39,550 nt of DNA from Polyangiaceae bacterium (GTDB lineage Bacteria > Myxococcota_A > Polyangia > Polyangiales > Polyangiaceae). A program made the translations under genes and the position numbers. Of the stretch, positions 35,827-39,550 are shown one piece after another (the stretch's first letter is position 1; each line of letters starts with the position of its first letter). The notes under the pieces are model-generated. The model was not told the origin of the DNA. It saw only the letters and a list, made by a program, of their open reading frames with translations, and made no database searches. The stretch is from positions 1 through 39,550 of the forward strand of contig JAICQL010000053.1 in assembly GCA_025937895.1 (NCBI GenBank), given 5' to 3'.

Positions 35827-37464
35827 CTAGTTCTTCCGGTTCTTCTTGCGCGCGGCGCGCTCACGCTTGCGCTGGCCCTTGCGGGCGTTCTTCTCGCTGC
35901 GCGATAGCACCCGCATCTTGGGCGCGTTGGCGTCGCCCAGCGCCTCGGGCATGCCCGGCATCCCGGGAAAGCCGCCCGGCATGCCCGGAAAGCCACCCGG
36001 CATGCCCGGAAAGCCGCCCGGCATCCCGGGAAAGCCCGGGGGCATGCCCGGCATACCTGCCGGCAGCTTGCCGCCCTTGGCGGCCCGGCGCAGGTTGCGC
36101 GCCATGGCCAGACCCTTCATGCCCGGCAGCTTGCCGAGCAGGCCCGCGTTACCACCGAAGTTGCCCATCATCTGCTTGATGAACACGAACTTGTTGACCA
36201 GCTCGTTCACCGCCTCGATCGGCGTGCCCGAGCCGCGCGCCACGCGCGCTGCGCGCGAGGGCTCGCGCACCAAGAGCTGAGCATCGCGCTTCTCGGCGCG
36301 CGTCATCGACTGGATCATCGCCTCGATCTTGCCGAACTCCTTGCCGTCGAGCTCGGCGCCGGGCGGCATCATCGCGCCCATGCCCGGGATCTTCTCCACC
36401 AGATCCTTGAGCGGGCCCATCTGCTGGATCATCCGCACCTGCTGCAGGAAGTCCTCCAGAGTGAACTCGCCGCTGAGCAGGCGGGCGGCGTCTTCCTCCG
36501 CCTTCTTCTGGTCGACGACCTCCTCGAAGTCCTTCATCAGGCCGACGACGTCGCCGAAGCCGAGCACGCGACCCGCCATGCCCTCGGGGCGGAACTCCTC
36601 CAGGCGATCCGTCGTCTCACCCGTACCGCTGAAGACCACCGGGGCGCCGGTGACCTCTTTCACGCTGAGCGCCGCGCCACCGCGTGCGTCACCGTCCAGC
36701 TTGGTGAGCACCACGCCGCTGATGCCCAGCCGCTCGTTGAAGGACTGCGCGGTGCGCACCGCGTCCTGGCCGATCATGGCGTCGACCACGAGCAGGATGT
36801 TCTCCGGCGCGACCGCGCCCTTGATGTCGCTGAGCTCCTGCATCAGCGCTTCATCCACGGCGAGGCGACCGGCGGTGTCGTAGATGATCACGTCACAGCC
36901 CTGGCGCCTGGCCTCGGCCGCGGCCGCCTTCGTGATCGCCAGCGGCGATTGATCGGGCAGGTTGAAGACCGGCACCTCGATCTGCTCGCCCAGGACCTTC
37001 AGCTGCTCCACCGCGGCGGGGCGCTGCATGTCGGCGGCGACGAGCAGCGGCTTCTTGCCCTCGGAGCGCAGGCGGCGCGCCAGCTTGGCGCTGGTGGTGG
37101 TCTTGCCCGAGCCCTGCAGACCGACCATCATGATCTGAGCCGGCTGCGCGTCGAGCTTCAGCGGGTCGCCCTCGTGCGACATCAGCTCGACCATCTCGTC
37201 GTGACAGGTCTTGATGAACTGATCGCTGGCCGAGACCTGGTGCTTCTGCCCCTGGTGCTTGACGGTGGTGCGCACCGTCTGACCGAGCGCGCGCTCCTCC
37301 ACCCGACTGAGGAAGCGCTTGATCACGCCCAGCTCGACATCCGCCTCGAGCAACGAGGTCCGCACCTCCTTGAGGGCAGGCTTGATATTTTCGGGCGTCA
37401 GCTCGGTGAGCCCAGCAAGGCGGTTCTGGGCCTCTCGAAAGCCGCGTTTCAGCGCATCAAACAT
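35827..37464 (-). CDS. ffh: Signal recognition particle protein Ffh (SRP54)
   Basis: 545 residues against about 450 in common Ffh. The N domain (1-90) is followed by the GTPase G domain: GLQGSGKTTTSAKLA (115-129), DTAGRL, TKLDGDARGG and SGTGE. The M domain (about 320-440) has SRAARVARGSG, where SRP RNA binds, and Met-rich helices for signal peptides. After it comes an unusual tail with about four copies of GFPGMPG (listed separately) and a Lys/Arg-rich end (RKGQRKRERAARKKNRKN). It pairs with SRP RNA and FtsY to bring nascent membrane proteins to the Sec translocon. It is divergent from the EcsC-like gene, with 112 bases between starts. Confidence 0.96.
   Translation of the reverse strand: MFDALKRGFREAQNRLAGLTELTPENIKPALKEVRTSLLEADVELGVIKRFLSRVEERALGQTVRTTVKHQGQKHQVSASDQFIKTCHDEMVELMSHEGDPLKLDAQPAQIMMVGLQGSGKTTTSAKLARRLRSEGKKPLLVAADMQRPAAVEQLKVLGEQIEVPVFNLPDQSPLAITKAAAAEARRQGCDVIIYDTAGRLAVDEALMQELSDIKGAVAPENILLVVDAMIGQDAVRTAQSFNERLGISGVVLTKLDGDARGGAALSVKEVTGAPVVFSGTGETTDRLEEFRPEGMAGRVLGFGDVVGLMKDFEEVVDQKKAEEDAARLLSGEFTLEDFLQQVRMIQQMGPLKDLVEKIPGMGAMMPPGAELDGKEFGKIEAMIQSMTRAEKRDAQLLVREPSRAARVARGSGTPIEAVNELVNKFVFIKQMMGNFGGNAGLLGKLPGMKGLAMARNLRRAAKGGKLPAGMPGMPPGFPGMPGGFPGMPGGFPGMPGGFPGMPGMPEALGDANAPKMRVLSRSEKNARKGQRKRERAARKKNRKN
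35951..36055. repeat. 21-base tandem repeats encoding GFPGMPG units in Ffh
   Basis: Within ffh the minus strand repeats a 21-base unit about four times, encoding GFPGMPG in phase, with a related GMPGMP at each end. The copies differ at third positions (for example CATCCC and CATGCC), so the array has diverged at synonymous sites while keeping the peptide. Confidence 0.85.
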
Positions 37465-37576
37465 GAGTGTTGCCTTTTAGCCGCGCCGCCCGGAACTTTC
37501 TAGCCTGGACCTCGAGCCGGAATGACAGCGTTCTGCAGGGCGATTCTGCCGGACGGTTCTGGGGGACGATTTCGGG

Positions 37577-38269
37577 GTGCGAGAGGTACGACAGGTGGCG
37601 AGTTGCCCCCTGGCGGGGCGCCAGCTCGCCAGCACGACCGGTTTGGAGTACATTGGTAGCATCGACCTCCCTGCAAAACCGCCAGAAGAGGGTAACCGCG
37701 CCGCGCAGGTGCTGGCGAAGGTAATCCTGGACGTGGTGACCAGCGTGCCGCCCACGGCAGAGTTGCCCCAGGCCGAGCCGCGCGAGCGGATCAAGGTCAT
37801 CCAGACCGCGGCGGCGCTGAAGGCGGCAGCCGTCTCGGGCACCCTGGCGCTGCCGCCCGGCCCCTGGGGGCTGGCGGTGGTGATCCCCGATCTGGTCGCC
37901 GTGTGGCGCATCCAGGCGCGCATGGTGGCGGACATCGCCGGCGTGTACGGCCAGAGCGCGCAGCTCAGCCGGGAGCATCTGGTGTATTGCCTGTTCCGGC
38001 ACGCAGCCGCGCAGGTCGTGCGCGACCTGACCGCACGGGTGGGCGAGCGACTGGTGTTTCAGCGCACCACCCTGCGCATGCTGCAGACGATCGCTGCCCG
38101 CCTGGGAGTGAAGGTGAGCCAGCGAGCCATCGCCAGCTCTGCTGCCCGGTGGCTGCCCGTGGTCGGATCACTCGGCGTGGCGGGCTATGCTTACTACGAC
38201 ACGTCCCAGGTCGCGGCCACCGCCACCGAGCTGTTCGCCGAAAACAACCCCAGTAAAGACAAGGCCTGA
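37577..38269 (+). CDS. EcsC-family-like protein
   Basis: 230 residues from a GTG at 37577; the start is uncertain because no good ribosome site is visible and the first 20-25 residues look poorly conserved. The core has an EcsC-like pattern: an Ala-rich amphipathic helix (VIQTAAALKAAAVSGTLALP), then GPWGLAVVIPDLVAVWRIQ and ARMVADIAGVYG. A C-terminal hydrophobic piece (AARWLPVVGSLGVAGYAYYD) may touch the membrane. EcsC proteins are widespread and of uncertain function; the name comes from the B. subtilis ecs operon. It is divergent from ffh, with 112 bases between the starts, and is followed by the tRNA-like remnant. Confidence 0.78.
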   Translation: MREVRQVASCPLAGRQLASTTGLEYIGSIDLPAKPPEEGNRAAQVLAKVILDVVTSVPPTAELPQAEPRERIKVIQTAAALKAAAVSGTLALPPGPWGLAVVIPDLVAVWRIQARMVADIAGVYGQSAQLSREHLVYCLFRHAAAQVVRDLTARVGERLVFQRTTLRMLQTIAARLGVKVSQRAIASSAARWLPVVGSLGVAGYAYYDTSQVAATATELFAENNPSKDKA

Positions 38270-38339
38270 CGAACTTGCTCACCCGCGGTTGAGCACTCCC
38301 ACTGCCTTGCGGACCCGGGTTCGATTCCCGGCGCGCCCG
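38270..38339 (+). pseudogene. tRNA remnant (T arm and 3' acceptor strand; 5' part decayed)
   Basis: A perfect T arm, CCGGG-TTCGATT-CCCGG (38315-38331), is followed by CGCGCCC and G (38332-38339), which read as the 3' acceptor strand and discriminator. A D-arm-like GCTC...GAGC is at 38277-38294 with a GGTT loop. But the bases before it do not pair with CGCGCCC, the anticodon stem fails (perhaps GCC at 38304-38306), and the variable loop is too short. It is thus not a working tRNA. Such 3' tRNA pieces are typical attachment sites left by integrating elements. Confidence 0.6.
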
Positions 38340-38373
38340 TTGGCAGCCCGCGCTCACCCCTATGGGGGCGTCA

Positions 38374-38408
38374 AGGCCCGGGCAATGGCCCATGAATCGT
38401 CCGGGCCT
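38374..38408. promoter_or_regulatory. Inverted repeat after the tRNA remnant
   Basis: AGGCCCGG (38374-38381) and CCGGGCCT (38401-38408) are perfect inverted arms around 19 bases, which themselves contain the palindrome ATGGCCCAT. It lies between the EcsC-like gene and the toxin-like gene and may end one of the two convergent transcripts. The rest of 38340-38607 shows nothing coding. Confidence 0.35.
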
Positions 38409-38607
38409 GCCGGCGAGGGGCGGCCAGAAACGATCGCGCCTGGAAACCCGCGCCAAACGAGGCCCCGGCGGTCAGTGGACATTTGGAGCGCCGCTCCGTG
38501 TGCTCACCGACAGGTGTGACGATGCCGCACTACTCGCGATGGCCCTGAAACGGGGACGCCGAGCGTCGGAGTTCTGATAGGCGGCGACAGCGTCCGCCAC
38601 GGCGTGC

Positions 38608-38976
38608 TCAAATTCCTCGGGTTGCACGCAAGACCCGCACCTTATGAAGCGTCGCGACCACCAGGCAGCCCTGCCAAGAGGGCGCATCAGGATCCGAGAG
38701 CCACGCCACCAGATGGTCTGCGGCACGCCATTGCTCTTCATCCGGCAACCGTACGAGCAAGATACCCGAGTGAGTACCTGGCGCAAACGTGCGCGCGTCC
38801 GAAAAGTCGAGATCGCACGTTACGAGCATGCGCCCCTCCGCCTGTGCCGCAGTCCAGACGATGGCGTCGTGCTTGCCTCCCAGGCTCTCGTCCAGCACCG
38901 TATGCACATCGTGGCCGAGCGCGGCGAGCCGCGGGGCGGCCGATGCCGGCAGGTTCTCGTCGAGCTTCAGCTTCAC
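38608..38976 (-). CDS. DUF5615 PIN-like protein, putative toxin
   Basis: 122 residues from a GTG at 38976 that overlaps the stop of the upstream gene by four bases (GTGA). MKLKLDENLPASAAPRLAAL at the N terminus and VTCDLDFSD (D55, D57, D60) are the typical conserved acidic sites of DUF5615, a PIN-like nuclease fold often paired with DUF433. D6 and E7 with the later aspartates would bind metal. A toxin role as an RNase is expected from the family and pairing but not shown. The gene sits beside the tRNA remnant. Confidence 0.87.
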   Translation of the reverse strand: MKLKLDENLPASAAPRLAALGHDVHTVLDESLGGKHDAIVWTAAQAEGRMLVTCDLDFSDARTFAPGTHSGILLVRLPDEEQWRAADHLVAWLSDPDAPSWQGCLVVATLHKVRVLRATRGI

Positions 38977-39224
38977 GAGACCCGCGCGTCGGGAGGCAGG
39001 GGCATGGGAGCGGGTAGATCTTCCGCCGCCGATGCTGCGGCGAATGCGATCACGGCGCGCACATCATCCTCGCTCACACTAGGAAACTCCCGAAGGATGG
39101 TTGCGATGGTCTCCCCGTGCGCCAGGTAACCCAAGACGACCCGGACCAATACGCGCGTGCCTCGGATGACGGGCTGCCCGGCGCAGATGGCGGGATCGCG
39201 GACAATACGCTGCTGTAGTGTCAT
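38973..39224 (-). CDS. DUF433 protein, putative antitoxin
   Basis: 83 residues from the ATG at 39224, which follows GGAAG; an in-frame start 15 codons earlier is possible but lacks a ribosome site. The family hallmarks are the opening IVRDPAICAGQPVIRGTRVL and the helix-turn-helix-like GETIATILREFPSVSEDDVR. DUF433 proteins are small DNA-binding-like antitoxins found before DUF5615 genes. The GTGA overlap with the toxin-like gene ensures coupled translation. The pair probably regulates its own promoter in the region to the right (39225-39550). Confidence 0.87.
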   Translation of the reverse strand: MTLQQRIVRDPAICAGQPVIRGTRVLVRVVLGYLAHGETIATILREFPSVSEDDVRAVIAFAAASAAEDLPAPMPLPPDARVS

Positions 39225-39550
39225 TGGAGCTTCCTGAATTCTAGCAGACCTTGACGTCAACGACACCAACCAGCCGTTTTCGTGTGATTCTGCTCGGGTC
39301 GGGCCAGAAATTGCAGGTTTCAGCTACCCGGTACCCCTGCTGGTTACACGCGTCAGGCACTGCCCACTGCACGAATCGGCTCCAGGTAGCGCTCCCTTAC
39401 CTGCTGCGCCGTCTGTGGAATCGCGACGAAACGTCGGTTACTTGTTACTTGGCTTTGTGCCTAGGAGCAAAGAAGCGGGCAGCGGCGGGTGCACGTCGCT
39501 CGCGACGCCGCGCGGAGGTGTGTCTGGTGCGCCACAATCCGGCACGACGT
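39225..39550. other. Right-edge region without a recognised gene
   Basis: 326 bases upstream of the DUF433 gene. GC content is visibly lower than in the rest of the window (for example 39255-39310 and 39421-39470). It probably holds the promoter of the toxin-antitoxin pair. No open frame in it has a convincing start or product; a gene that continues past the right edge cannot be excluded. Confidence 0.45.

Noticed and set aside
38270..38339. Intact tRNA gene
   Set aside because: The T arm is perfect, but the 5' acceptor strand, anticodon stem and variable loop do not fit; kept only as a remnant.

Overview
The window is about 39.5 kb of very GC-rich DNA with long antisense open frames. It carries 30 supportable protein genes, one of them cut by the left edge. 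Hanks-type Ser/Thr kinases with a membrane anchor and Pro/Ala-rich tails, several PEGA and TPR proteins, many lipoproteins, and a metabolic repertoire that includes an alkyl-DHAP-synthase-like flavoenzyme all point to a myxobacterium (Myxococcota, probably Polyangiales). This assignment is inference from gene content, because no rRNA or intact tRNA is present.

Layout. 1-7321 (minus strand): the start of a secreted TPR/PEGA protein, an SDR epimerase, two overlapping half-transporters that form an asymmetric heterodimeric ABC exporter, and PanP aspartate decarboxylase (beta-alanine for CoA). 7475-15064 (plus): an FAD oxidase, a small unknown protein, a Ser/Thr kinase overlapping a TPR/PEGA exported protein, a beta-lactamase-fold lipoprotein, and an aldo/keto reductase. 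15151-17151 (minus): a lipoprotein with a c-type haem motif and PD40 propeller repeats. 18093-23222 (plus): an AraC regulator, cysD and cysN (ATP sulfurylase, with a degenerate APS-kinase tail fused to CysN), and an OmpA-like lipoprotein. 23399-27317: a small membrane protein, then a divergent, tightly coupled three-gene operon of membrane protein, ABC-like protein without catalytic residues, and membrane protein, followed by a crotonase. 27453-30583 (minus): a LuxR-type response regulator and a LolC/E-like permease with a large acidic insertion. 30995-34245 (plus): a second Ser/Thr kinase, with a PEGA tail, overlapping the tRNA CCA-adding enzyme. 34294-37464 (minus): ffh (SRP54) and a CBM9-like lipoprotein. 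37577-38269: an EcsC-like protein. After it comes a decayed tRNA-like sequence and a DUF433/DUF5615 toxin-antitoxin-type pair, which look like the edge of an acquired segment.

The most interesting points are: the pseudo-ABC operon at 24076-26497; the catalytically stripped APS-kinase domain on CysN; the hairpin with a GCGA tetraloop that encloses the ribosome binding site of the first kinase; two G-quadruplex-type tracts at convergent gene ends; the asymmetric ATP sites of the ABC exporter; the serine hydrolase that lacks the SxxK lysine; and the tRNA remnant beside the toxin-antitoxin pair.
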